In this document: piece by piece, positions 1-10,273 of the stretch
How the letters are laid out: every line of letters starts with the position of its first letter
Position numbering within the stretch: the stretch's first letter is position 1
NCBI GenBank assembly: GCA_018907035.1
Contig: JACCIC010000048.1
Span: forward strand, 217,001-281,000
Reading direction: 5' to 3'
Length of the DNA stretch: 64,000 nt
Source: Sycobia sp. Sy_11
Taxonomy: Eukaryota; Arthropoda; Insecta; Hymenoptera; Epichrysomallidae
Made by a program: the position numbers and the translations under genes
The notes under the pieces: model-generated
What the model saw: the letters and a program-made list of their open reading frames with translations, nothing else
The model's database searches: none
What the model was told of the DNA's origin: nothing

Positions 1-479
1 GTTAATAAATCACAGATACTGAACGTTTGAAGTGAATTTGATGACTTGTTATTAAATTCTTCAATTATATGCTATCTATCTTAATATATATTTGACAGCA
101 ATAATAGAAATATATTTTAAATGCAGTTAAAAATTAAAATTCAAAATCATTTGTTAATTTGCTCTAGCTTGAAGCCACTATACTTTCTATCAATCAAATA
201 AAGATATAATCAATGACAGATTTTAATATAAAATGACTAATAGGAGTCACTTAATTTAAAATTTCCTACTTTAACGTTGTCAAGACAAATTCTATCGCAT
301 ATTTTTGCGAAATGTACATGTTTGTTTATACTCATTTGTCTGTGCTGTCATAGTTTCTTCTCCTATAGGTTTGCATAATTTACAACATTTTCATGTCCAT
401 TTTCTATATATAGTCTTCATATTTTTACTGTTCAATACATCTATATGGAAATCAGGAATGTTTGTTATTTCAAGTTAAT

Positions 480-1393
480 TTTGTATAATGCGCCGCGGAT
501 AAAATATCGTCTTTAGAAACTCTATACAATTCTTTTACAATAATTGCACAAACAATAGCATATATTTTATTCGTGTGTATCTGATTTCCCACAGATCTTT
601 AAGCCAATAATACCATTAGTCTATGTCTCTTTCATTTTCTCCTAGTATACATAATGTAAGGGCGTATTTTTGTACAATTTTAAACCTATGTAAAATACCT
701 CCTCCTTTTTTCATAAACATCGGTTAAAACAATTTCTAAAAATTTTTTATTTTTCATTTCACGAATTTCTTTATTTTTATCATAATCTCAATTATTAATG
801 ATTTTTACATCTGGAAATTTTCTAAATAATAGTTCTAACAATCCAATAGTGATGGAATATTTTGTATTATTTATTATGACATTACCATTGGCGAAATTTT
901 TGGTAAATTTACAATCAGGAGATCATTATTCGTCTTATGTCCGCCATGCATAAAATTAAGAAATGTACGATGATTAAGGTCCAGCATACCTAGACATTCT
1001 CCGAGACTTTTATCATCTTTCTCAATATTTCTCTGACCTGATTTGAATGAAGTAATAATGTTGTCAGTGTTATGATCATTTTGTTATTAGATTATTACTA
1101 ATATTAGTATTAGTCTCCTAATTACGCTCATCATCAGATAACGATTCTTTAATTTTTTGCCTCATTAAAAGTCAATAAATTGTTCTTCTCTTCTTTTTTA
1201 ATATTTGATACGCTAGACATTTTTGCTACTGTAATAAGTTTATTCAGAGAAGTAACGATTGGTTTCAATATTTCGTTTAATGTACATTCTACATTTGCTC
1301 GATCATATTTTAATAATTTATATTTATGTTTGATTGCTTCACGTGACTTGGATAGTTGACGCAATATAGTTATAGCATCCTGATAGCCGGCCA
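480..1393 (-). pseudogene. Polinton copy A: decayed structural-type protein next to the ATPase
   Basis: The minus strand encodes an 81-residue opening segment starting MAGYQDAITIL (1149-1393). It is rich in charged residues and looks like a coiled coil. Further downstream, near 800-890, is a block containing GLLELLFRKFPDV, separated from the first by stops and frame changes. I recognise both blocks from a multi-copy uncharacterised protein that often sits beside the packaging ATPase in insect Polinton-type elements. Its function is not established; a virion or scaffold role is inference from position only. The gene lies just downstream of the ATPase on the same strand, as expected for a co-oriented late-gene block. 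It is clearly broken, and the window's left edge may cut the element. Confidence 0.5.
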
Positions 1394-1535
1394 TGTTGGG
1401 TGTCTAATATTTAAAATCAAAGTGTTCGACATATTTATATTATGCTATATTTATAGCAGCCGAACCCTTTTCTATATCTACCATAATTTATTTTTTGATT
1501 TTTATCAATCAATATAAAACTATGTTTACCATTAT

Positions 1536-3421
1536 TCAAACAAGTTGAGCATATGTTTTCAAATTAATTAAAAAGTATGTCTGAATTACATGATCGAGAT
1601 ATATATGTCTTAAATTAACCTCATCTTGTTGAAACAATATATATATAATTAAATACAAGATCTTTTGGAATGAGTGCATAGAACTGATAAAGATGAAAAG
1701 AATAAAAATTCTTGTCTTCCCATTTAAAATAAGCTTTAAAATTTTACGATTTCCCTCAAGCAATATAATCGAAAATCGTAAGGATTAGGAAGTACGTTGT
1801 CAAATACTCCTGTTTCATGTTGACTGAACGGAAAACATTATACGCCCTCTATTGGCTCCAAAAGTTTTTCTAAATCCTACATTTTGGTTGATTTAATGAT
1901 TTTGAATAAATGTATATATTAGGTTGTTAAATATCTCTCTTCCGCTTTTTTGCTCTTTATTCAATGCTTTATAAAAAGTGTTACAGTGGTCGGATTTACT
2001 TTAAAGATGCGGCGTTTTGTTTGATAATCTGTTTCCATCTAAACTGCAACTTCATAATACCCCTCTCGTAGAAACCCCTCTCCTTATTTGCGAAGAACTC
2101 GGTCAGCCACTTTTCACAAGCCTCTTTTGAGTCCAACTTTACACCACCAAGGGTATTCGACATGGACAGGAATAGGTGATAATCACTTGGAACTATGTTC
2201 GAGCTATATGGTGGATGCGATAAAATCTCCCATCTGAACTCCCGTAGCTTCTGACGAGTCATCAATGAAGTGTGTGGTCTGGCGTTGTCCTGGTGGAACA
2301 CTGCACCCTACCTGTTGGCCAATTGTGGACGCTTCTGGTGGATAGCCTGCTTCAAGCTGTCCAGCTGTTAACAGTAGATGGTAGAATTCAGCGTCTGGCC
2401 ATATGGAAGCAGCTCATAGTGGATAATTCCCTTCCAATCCCACCAAATACACAGAAAAACTTTCCTGGTCATCAATCCCGGCTTGGCCACTATTTGGGAC
2501 GGTCTACCGGCCTTGGACCACGACCGTTTTCACTTTATATTGTCGTATGTGATCCATTTTTCATTGCCAGTCACCATCCGCTTCAAAAATGGGTCGAGTT
2601 CGTTCTGTTTCAACAGCATATCGCAGGCCTTGATTCGGTCCAGAAGGTTTTTTTGCGTCAAATCATGCGGCTCCCAAACATCAAGCTTTTTTGTATCTAA
2701 CCTTCTGCAGATGATTTAAAATGGTTTGGTGACTAACTCTCATCTCCTGGGTGATGTCACGAGATACCACATGCCGGTCTCGCTCGATAAATTCCATGAT
2801 TTGATCGGTATCTGTCGTCACAGATCTTCCGCCGGCTGGCTTATCCATGGTGTTGTTTTCATCGGCTCTGAATCGTCGAAACCATTCCTCTGCGATTCGA
2901 AATGATAGCGTGCTATCCGTCAAAATACCATTAATCACACGGAACGTTTCTATAGAGGTTTTGCCTTTGGCCAAGGCAAACTTTAAACGCAAGACGAAAA
3001 CTTTAAAATAACGCGAATTTCAGCGTTAGTGAACTGCATGTTTACACGTCTATAACTTTTGAACGCAATATCTAAACTAATCATGCATAGCGTCGTTTTG
3101 TACGCTATGTCAAGTCTTTTCAAATGATGTATAGTATTGCCAGATACGAGAGCTCTGTAGCGCTATGTACATAGTCGCGAAATTCATAAGACAAAAACGC
3201 AGAATGGAGATATTTGACAACCTAGTATTTTCAAATGTAAGACCATTCGAACGAGTTATGAGAGTCAATAAGCTATTGCTTTTTCTACAATTGGATGATC
3301 TATGAAACGTTGCTCGTATACCATCTGGTAGTAAATCTCCATGCCATTTACTTTTTTCCTGCTGTGTAAATGTGTCAAAATTTATGACTCGTAATTTTGT
3401 CGAGTACTCTTTGAATTCCAT
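1536..3421 (-). pseudogene. Polinton copy A: packaging ATPase split by a mariner
   Basis: This is a decayed FtsK/HerA-type genome-packaging ATPase of a Polinton-like element, which would pump DNA into a capsid. The N-terminal part (3421 down to 3226) includes the P-loop neighbourhood HRSSNCRKSNSLLTL, in which the Walker lysine context is altered. The rest (1917 down to about 1536) continues with IYSKSLNQPK-like sequence and a C-terminal block LFQQDEVNLRHIY. The two parts are separated exactly by the mariner at 1919-3225. Copy B at 13985-14222 shows the same stretch uninterrupted, which proves the split. Stops and frameshifts lie in both halves, so it cannot be functional. A PLA2-like segment and minor capsid gene run divergently to the right. 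Confidence 0.72.
1919..3225 (-). mobile_element. Mariner element (mellifera/irritans-like), broken, nested in Polinton ATPase
   Basis: This is a 1307-bp mariner with imperfect TIRs of about 30 bp. The left end begins TTAGGTTGTTAAATATCTC, and the right end read in reverse begins CTAGGTTGTCAAATATCTC. TA dinucleotides flank both ends (1917-1918 and 3226-3227). The transposase is on the minus strand. Its N-terminal helix-turn-helix part lies at 2992-2681, followed by the wreckage of a WVPHEL-type linker region. The catalytic C-terminal part at 2301-1996 has HQDNARPH and VPSDYHLF, with 34 residues between the two aspartates (DD34D). Several frameshifts and stops in the middle inactivate it. It inserted into an already integrated Polinton ATPase gene. 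Confidence 0.88.
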
Positions 3422-3520
3422 GTTTCCACATCATGGCTTTAACTGAAGCTGTGTGAGTAGAGTATAAAAGACAGGCTTATATGTAAATTGAAGTAGTATA
3501 ATTTTAACTTTCAATACAGA

Positions 3521-3715
3521 ATGAACGTACATAAACGAGAACGTAGTGCAGTATTTAATAAGATACTTAGTAAATTACTTATTGAATTGTATTAACCAGG
3601 TGAACCATACTGTGGTCCTGAGAGAATATTGAAAAAAATTATAGCTCGTGGTGATGCTTGAATAAATTCCCTTGATTCTATTTGCAAAAGTCACGACATA
3701 GTATATTCTATTATT
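3521..3715 (+). pseudogene. Polinton copy A: phospholipase A2-like segment
   Basis: The plus-strand frame starting at the ATG at 3521 reads through one internal stop. It contains EPYCGPERILKKIIARGDA and, after another stop, LDSICKSHDIVYS. The pattern (CGPG-like loop, then C-x3-HD-x2-Y, with the HD codons at 3692-3697) matches the secreted-type phospholipase A2 core found in parvovirus VP1 and in many Polinton/adintovirus-type elements, where it is thought to help virions cross endosomal membranes. Here two in-frame stops and a changed glycine loop make it non-functional. It starts about 100 bp from the divergent ATPase, so the gap between them probably once held a bidirectional promoter. Confidence 0.6.
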
Positions 3716-3904
3716 GTTAACGATATGCAAGCTACGCACTATTTGCACACTACTGTATATTTTCCTCCTATTGAACTTTCATCTAATAAAAATTCTGTTC
3801 TTCGTTTAGTTGAGCTTTTAACATTTAAATCGACTCCCAACATTGATCAAAATGACAATAAATTTTAACAGATAATATTTGGTGCGCTATATTGTTTTGT
3901 GGAA

Positions 3905-4436
3905 TTAAATTAAATAGTTAAGATATATTTCTGAGAAAATATAATATATATTCACCCTTGGATGATTCCACAGATTAAGCGATGTACAACATCGACAAAT
4001 TTACCTCTTCAACGATTAAGTTATATATGAGATTTTCTATCCTCGATATATCCAAAATATAACTTTTAATTTTTTGAAGAATAAGTTCAAATCATTCGCA
4101 GAAAATAAATACTATTTGTACGTTTCGCCCTCAGTTACCTGCTGGGCTTGTCAGTAGGATGGCAGGTAACCAATTCCTAGCGTACGATGCTTACTCAAAT
4201 CGATGACAAGTTATAATATAAAGACGTACAAATAGTATTTATTTTCTGCGAATGATTTGAACTTATTCTTCAAAAAATTAAAAGTTATATTTTGCACATA
4301 TCGAGGAAAGAAAATCTCTCATATGACTTAATCGTCGAAGAGATAAATTTGTCGATATTGTACATAGCTTAATTAGTGGAATCATCTAAGGGTGAATATA
4401 TATTATATTTTTAGAAATATATCTTAATTATTTAAT
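3905..4436. mobile_element. Fold-back element (about 215-bp arms) with hammerhead-like apex
   Basis: The left arm (about 3905-4122) and right arm (about 4222-4436) are near-identical in opposite orientation, separated by a loop of about 100 nt. The outer ends read roughly TTAAATAGTTAAGATATA against its complement. The loop, read on the minus strand, contains CTGACAAGCCC, a spacer, GGGCGAAAC and GTA, which resembles a hammerhead ribozyme. The insertion interrupts a capsid-protein reading frame, so it arrived after the Polinton. It resembles the Penelope-type palindrome at 29040-29732 in architecture but not in sequence. No transposase or reverse transcriptase is encoded. Confidence 0.7.
4110..4154 (-). 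ncRNA. Hammerhead-ribozyme-like motif (probably inactive)
   Basis: On the minus strand the order is CTGACAA, stem II GCCC/GGGC with a 13-nt loop, GAAAC, a 9-nt loop and GTA. That is the type I hammerhead order known from Penelope-like elements. The core box should be CUGANGA. Here position 8 is A instead of G, which would abolish cleavage, and no good stem I is visible. The motif sits at the apex of the fold-back element. Confidence 0.45.
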
Positions 4437-5035
4437 AAATTTTATGTCTATAAAGATGTAATTGGCCTACTGACTGGTAGTTATGAAATTGAAGATATTG
4501 AAAATTATCTGAAAAGAGATTAACTTCTAAAGGTATAATATTAAGTCTTAAGCCTAATAATAGCACGCTTCGTAGTATTATTGAGTTTAATCATCTAATC
4601 AATTTTGAACCAAAACATTCACTTGAGGAACTTTTGGGTTTTCAACAGCGTATTTTGACAGCAGGTGTTGTACAGAACCCCGATTTACCAGCGACTATTC
4701 TAAAAGTAAATTCCTTGAGAATAGAGTGTAGTATTACCGCAGGTTCCTATGAAAATGAGCTTCGTGTACACAAAATTCACGAGTTCTCTCCTGCTGTGCC
4801 ACCGGAATATAAGATCATTGTAATACCTTCACATATAGAATTACGTATCGTCGATCAAAATGGAGATCTCGTAAATTTCCGAGGACAAGTTATAAGTATC
4901 AGATTACACGATAAACAAGTAGTTCAGTGAACGATGGAAATTATTTACAACGCTCCTGTAGGACTTCAAACAAATATAAAAGGAACTGGCTAAACTAGGC
5001 GAACTGACGTAAATACGTCCATCCCTCGTCTCTTA

Positions 5036-5150
5036 TAAAAAGAGAGAGAAAGCTGTATATACATTTCTCTCTTTCACTCTCTCTCTCTCTCTAACATGCA
5101 ATTGGTGTGGTCAGCGAAAAAAGTGTATAGCGCACTCTCTAGCTCACCTA
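5036..5150. repeat. Dispersed AGAGAGAAA/CTGTATATAC-type repeat, copy 1
   Basis: A stretch with AGAGAGAAAGCTGTATATAC, then CT-rich sequence, TCAGCGAAAAAAGTGTATAG and CGCACTCTC. Two diverged relatives occur at 22955-23040 and 23090-23160, in the same order of blocks. It lies just beyond the visible end of Polinton copy A and may be part of an element terminus, but no coding or terminal structure proves that. Confidence 0.4.
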
Positions 5151-6829
5151 TTTGCACATACCATAATCCAATTTACAAGACGAATTGTGAACTACACAAT
5201 GTGAAACTTATGAAGCTATTCTATAAGTCCTCCATTTTCAAAAAATAAAAAAGAAAGTAGTTGAATTTACTATAGGCATAATGGCGCATTAATGAAGAAT
5301 GGATGTCTCCACTTCTTCAGACTTTGCTCAAAATAAAATGAGAAAGTTTGTAGGCATTCTACTGAACCTAAAGTTTACTCACGTGTAAAATATGTTTTGC
5401 CCACTAGCATGTCCTAGATGGGTCATAACATACTTGTTAAGGGTTGGAGGGGTGATCTAGAATGCTTATGCGCTAGAATGCCTATAACCTTTCTACGTTT
5501 GTAATAAAAAAGTTATGAACTAAAAGTCTATAAAGTTTATTTATGCAATAATAAAAACACAGATATTGATGGTCAGTGTTATGTAAATTATAATAAATTT
5601 ATAGCTAATAATGTATGTCCAGCCACTATGGGTGAAACAAAATTAGATTAACACATCTGAAAGTTAGTTTAGAATATAATATCTGAAATACAGATTGCTA
5701 TATCCGAATCAAAATTGAAATACAATATCTCCAATGTTTCGATGGATAATCTTAAATTATTTAACATATTATGAGCTACAAAATTACATTTTAAATATAT
5801 TATAGCATGACAATACTTCTGATATTACTTCACTATAACTGATGTAAAATACTTAATGTAGTTTTATTTATTTATCTCTATTCTATTACAGAGTTGGAGT
5901 ATAATAGACATAAAAACCAGTATAATACTTCTGTATTCATTTTCATGAACAGCTAACATATAATAATGAAAGTATTACATAATATTAGTAACTCCAGTAC
6001 TTCATGCTTTTAGAAAAATAAATGGAGTTAAAATCGCGTCCATTTCTTATGTCAGTGTCTAAAAATGCATTTCAAAACCTTACGTTTCTTCAGCTGAATT
6101 ACGCTTAAAAATTTGCACAAGAAATATTCCGTTGTAATAATAATTTCTTTTTTTTTCATTGGATACTTTTCATATTAATATTTTTTAAAATAATTAGATA
6201 ATATACGAAGTTTAACACTACAAATATATAATATGGTCATCGCTCTTTCTGCCAATATTAGAGTCTTGTAAGAGTTTTCTTCTTAAAATTACATTTTTTT
6301 TATTCACCAAACTTTATTCATGATTAGAAAGAATCAAAATAGTACTTCAAAATCTATCGTCCATACATTTGTGAAACGTCTCTGAATTTCTTAGAATATG
6401 CCCTCGATATCGTCGTACTTGCGATCCCAGTAGCCACCTAAATACATCCAGTCTTCGAGACCTGTATATCTATTTATTCTTTTTAGGAACCACCTAAAAG
6501 TATGTATAATATTAATAAGTTGTAATTTTAAATAGATAATGAGATTTTTATAATAATTCAGTAAAATTAATTTTATCTTATAGACACAGATATTAGACAG
6601 CTGTAAAGATATAATATAAAACTGGTAGTCTAACTGGAAATATTATAATTTAATACTCAAGGTTTGAAAATGAGTGATACATGAATTCTTATATAAAATT
6701 ATATAAAAATTATAAAATTTCGTTTTTCTATGATAAGAACTAGTATCTATAATTTAAGAGATCTAAAACCCCTTTAAAGTTACATCACTTGAAGCTGTAA
6801 TGAGAAGTATGTACAAAATAGTACTTTAA
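5151..6829. other. No gene recognised
   Basis: AT-rich sequence. I see no coding stretch with recognisable motifs and no clear element ends on either strand. Confidence 0.5.
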
Positions 6830-7012
6830 AAATTAAAAATTGTACTTATGTCGACTGTTTTGAATTGAATTAATAAATATTTTTATATGTCTTACAGTCT
6901 TGATACTATAATATATTATATTAAAATAATGACAGATAGACTATTATTTTAATATAATATATTATAGTATAAAGACTGTTAGACCGATAAAAATATGTAT
7001 TAATTTAAACTC
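6830..7012. mobile_element. Miniature palindrome made of Penelope-type terminal sequence
   Basis: A 183-bp near-perfect palindrome. Its left arm carries TTGTACTTATGTCGACTG and GTCTTACAGTC, which are also the terminal sequences of the Penelope-type repeats at 27001, 29040 and 43145. The right arm is the complement. A 9-bp direct repeat, GTACTTTAA, flanks it at 6821-6829 and 7013-7021, consistent with a target-site duplication. The hammerhead-like apex of the larger relatives is missing, so this is a shortened derivative. Confidence 0.55.
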
Positions 7013-7166
7013 GTACTTTAATTACCATAAGATTTCCACAAAATAATTAAATCAATTGACTGCCAATAGATGAATTTTTTCTTAAATACGTCCGATTCAG
7101 TACAAAGAGAGGAAATTTAATTTGAACAAGCAGAGATCTAATAAAAATATGAATATCGAAAAATTA

Positions 7167-8455
7167 TCAGGTATGTGAATAAGTCTTTCCCGTTTTTTTT
7201 TTTCAAATTTTGAGCCTTTATTGTGAAAAAATGGTTACAAATGAATTATTGAAAGTATTGGCCATCGCTAGCTACAACTTTTTCCCATCTTTCTGGCAAC
7301 ATACGAATCCCGTTGTGAAAAAATTCGACCGGTTTGGCCTCTATCCAGTCATCCACCCATTTTTTGGCTTCCTCGTAGGAATGGAAGTGCTGGTCAGCCA
7401 GGCCATGCGTCATCGATCTGAAGAGATGGTAATCAGACGGAGCAACGTCTGGACTATACGGCGGGTGGGGTAGAACTTCCCATTTGAGCGTTTCTAAGTA
7501 TGTTTTCACCGGCGGTGCAACATGTGGGCGAGCATTGTCATGTTGCAAAATAACTTTGTCGTGCCTGTCGGAGTATTGTGGCCGTTTTTCTCGCAGTGCG
7601 CGGCTCAAACGCGTCAATTGTCGTCGATAGACCTCGCCTGTGATCCTTTCATTCGGTTTCAGAAGCTCATAGTAAACCACACCTAGCTGGTCCCACCATA
7701 TACAGAGCATGAGCTTGGCGCCATGAATATATGGCTTAGCCGTCGATGATGATGCATGGCCGGGTAATCCCCATGATTTTCTTCGCTTCGGATTATCGTA
7801 ACGTATCCACTTTTCATCGCCAGTCACGATACGATGCAGAAAACCCTTTCTTTTATGTCGCTGAAACAGCTGTTCGCAAGTGAAAAAACGCCGTTCGACG
7901 TCTCTCAGCTTCAGTTCGTACGGCACCCAATTTCCTTGCTTTTGGATCATTCCCATGGCTTTCAAACGCTTGGAAATGGTTGTTCGGTCAACTCCCAATG
8001 CTTCAGCAAGTTCTTCTTGCGTTTGACAAGAATCTTCATCAAGCAAAGTCGCCAATTCTCGATCTTCAAAGATTTGCGGCCGCCCGGAACGCTCCTTGTC
8101 TTCTACCTCGAAATCACCGCTTTTGAAGCGTCGAAACCATCCGCGAACACTTGAATCATCGACACAACCTTCTCCATAAGCCTCCTGAAGCAATCGATGC
8201 GTCTCGGCAGCAGATTTCTTCAAATTGAACCAATAAAGTGAAACTTCCCGCAAATGACGTCGACTCGGCTCAAATTTCGACATTTTCACGATATCAAAAA
8301 TTTATGATGCGAAAAAATTTTAACTAATGTGTTAGTATGGAATTGTTGACATATGAATAAGCTTTGATTATGACATATGTAACCATTGAATACTCGCACA
8401 GTATTGGTGGCGCCATCTCTTACAAAAAACGGGAAAGACTTATTCACACTCCTAA
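7167..8455 (-). mobile_element. Intact mauritiana-type mariner with TIRs and TA duplication
   Basis: A 1289-bp element. The left end starts TCAGGTATGTGAATAAGTC and the right end, read in reverse, starts TTAGGAGTGTGAATAAGTC. Both TIRs continue into TTTCCCGTTTTTT, giving about 30 bp with two or three mismatches. TA flanks both ends (7165-7166 and 8456-8457). It encloses a single uninterrupted transposase of normal family length. Nothing visible in the sequence rules out activity, unlike every other mariner in the window. Its right flank is an older mariner remnant. Confidence 0.93.
7246..8289 (-). CDS. Mariner transposase, full length (347 aa)
   Basis: This cut-and-paste DNA transposase acts in the nucleus on its own TIRs. 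Residues 1-115 form two helix-turn-helix DNA-binding units. The linker motif WVPYEL lies at 121-126 (family consensus WVPHEL, one change). The catalytic aspartates are in TGDEKW (D158), QHDNARPH (D251) and APSDYHLF (D286), with 34 residues between the last two (DD34D). The C-terminus ends LPERWEKVVASDGQYFQ, the usual family ending. The frame has no stop or frameshift. The annotated start is MKMSKF; the family start corresponds to the second methionine, two codons in. Sequence character places it in the mauritiana subfamily. Two decayed relatives lie at 52760-53612 and 60363-61517. Confidence 0.93.
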   Translation of the reverse strand: MKMSKFEPSRRHLREVSLYWFNLKKSAAETHRLLQEAYGEGCVDDSSVRGWFRRFKSGDFEVEDKERSGRPQIFEDRELATLLDEDSCQTQEELAEALGVDRTTISKRLKAMGMIQKQGNWVPYELKLRDVERRFFTCEQLFQRHKRKGFLHRIVTGDEKWIRYDNPKRRKSWGLPGHASSSTAKPYIHGAKLMLCIWWDQLGVVYYELLKPNERITGEVYRRQLTRLSRALREKRPQYSDRHDKVILQHDNARPHVAPPVKTYLETLKWEVLPHPPYSPDVAPSDYHLFRSMTHGLADQHFHSYEEAKKWVDDWIEAKPVEFFHNGIRMLPERWEKVVASDGQYFQ

Positions 8456-8469
8456 TACTATATTTCTTC

Positions 8470-8860
8470 CGATTCAGACTTTAGCAGCTATGTACAAAGC
8501 GCTACAGAACTCGTATCTTCCAATATTATACATCATTTGAAAGGTCTTGACATAACGTACAAACCGACGCTATGAATGAGTAGTTCGGATATTGCGTTTA
8601 AAAGATATAAACGTGTAAACATGGAATTCACTAACGCCGAAATTCGTGCTATTTTAAAGTTTTCCTTCGTCAAAGGCCCATCCGCTAGAGAAACGTTCCG
8701 TAAGATTAATGGTGTTTTAAGGAATGGCACTCTATCACATTAAATCATCTGCAGAAGGCTGGATACAAAAAAAGCTTGATGTTTGGGTACCGCATGATTT
8801 GACGCAAAAAAACCTTCTGGACCGAATCAATAATGGGCTATAAAACTTTTTTAATTGTCT
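8470..8860 (+). pseudogene. Remnant of mellifera-like mariner (N-terminal part, internally deleted)
   Basis: Plus-strand sequence from about 8620 encodes FTNAEIRAILKFSFVKG, then jumps to HLQKAGYK-like sequence and a WVPHDL-type linker. It matches the family of the element at 1919-3225, including the shared 5' untranslated region from about 8490. The central N-terminal domain is deleted, the catalytic domain is absent, and the 5' TIR is cut or degraded at the junction with the intact mariner at 8455. Confidence 0.7.
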
Positions 8861-10260
8861 TTCAAATGTTCAAATCAAATACGTATGCACAGTGAAGAAA
8901 AAAATTAAAACTAGTCGCATTTAGAGCTTAGAAGGATTCATCGTTTCAGGAGTCGGCCATCCATCACTGGAACTCATGATTGAATAGTGCTAATTTACTC
9001 AAGTTGATGAATACAGTGAGTAGTCCGATTGCCAGAGAGAGGAAAATCGTACCTGGTTGGATCAATAGAGGGAGGGATTATATAAATAAAAGATCAAATT
9101 GGCTAGATAGGAGAGTAAATACTGCGACGTGATGGATAAATAAAATAAGCCCTTGATTCTTGAATAATCCTGCATTTGCAGCCATTTCTAGTTAAATTGT
9201 AGGCATTTATCTTAATTTGTCAACTGAAAACTTTTAAAGAATAATTAAAACCAACAAGGCGGAAATTGGATCTTATGTTTGAGGCCGTAACCACCATCCA
9301 TGCTTATCACACTATCTAATACATAAATATGGGTAAATTAATGGGTAAATTTAGGGCTACTTATGTCTTGTACTAACAAAGTATATAGATTATTTTCATT
9401 TTTAATTTTTAATTTCATTAAATTTTCTAAGAGTAACTTCTATTTGAGATTCAACGGGTGTGATTATAAAAAAGACAATCTGTGTGTAATTATCTTTATA
9501 AAGTTAAGTATTGTATAATGACTGTAAGAGAGATACAAATATTTATTAATGTAATTCATAGGAAAAATGAAACAATGTTTTTACTAGTAATAATGATTTT
9601 GTGTTTATTATTATGCGTAGTGCTTAAAATATTTTGTTTAACACACAGTTCTTACTACTCATACGTAAATAATAGCTACAGCTATTATATTAACTTATAA
9701 TGTATAACAATACTATTACCTAAATTTTGCTATACTAAATTCTTTTAAGAAATAAGAATGATTATATATCTTCAAATTTAATTATCTGTAATACACATAA
9801 TAAAAATGATAAATTTAATAAAAATAAGTAAACATGTTACACAAACGTTTGAAAGTGAGATATGTAATAATCACCAACAGAAATTATTCCAAAGTTTTTC
9901 ATTTAATAAGTTTCTAGTTATTTTTTACATAACTTTGAAATTATTTTTTTAGAAACGAATTTTGTGCGTAATTCAGATTTCAGTTTTTCGAATTCATTTC
10001 AACAAATGGACCGATAAGTGAAAAAGAGAGCATATATATTCTCATGATGAAATTCGGGCTAGATTAACGTAATCTTACAGAATTGTGAGAAAGTCTTTGA
10101 ATGAAATGTCTTGGAACGTGGTGGTCAAAATTTCAATACGAATGCTCAGATGTTCAGGATGAAAAGTTTGAGCTTTTTATTGTCTTTCACCGAGAATCTC
10201 ATAATTCAGTTTGTAGAGTTATTCAAGAAAAATACCGTTCATAGAATTCTTCGGGTAACT
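8861..10260. other. No gene recognised
   Basis: AT-rich DNA. One short plus-strand frame (9482-9700) encodes a hydrophobic stretch FLLVIMILCLLLCVV, but it has no recognisable family and strongly AT-biased codons, so I do not call it a gene. Confidence 0.45.
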
Positions 10261-10273
10261 AATATTTATTCTT

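Larger units (their letters stand above)
3725..4930 (+). pseudogene. Polinton copy A: minor capsid (penton-like) protein, split by a fold-back element
   Basis: The first part (about 3735-3880) encodes YFPPIELSSNKNSVLRLVELL. The second part (about 4450-4930) encodes GSYEIEDIENYLK, then a 98-residue open stretch with ITAGSYENELRVHKIHEFSP and a beta-rich C-terminus ending around LVNFRGQVISIRLH. I recognise this as the second capsid-type protein of arthropod Polintons, usually interpreted as the single-jelly-roll penton. The specific penton label is inference. The reading is interrupted by a 530-bp fold-back insertion (3905-4436) and by frameshifts near 4520. Copy B has the same gene at 13560-13925 on the other strand. 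Confidence 0.6.

Noticed and set aside
7210..7473. Plus-strand frame of 87 aa
   Set aside because: Antisense shadow of the mariner transposase.
9482..9700. Small membrane protein
   Set aside because: A hydrophobic run in AT-biased sequence with no family match or context.
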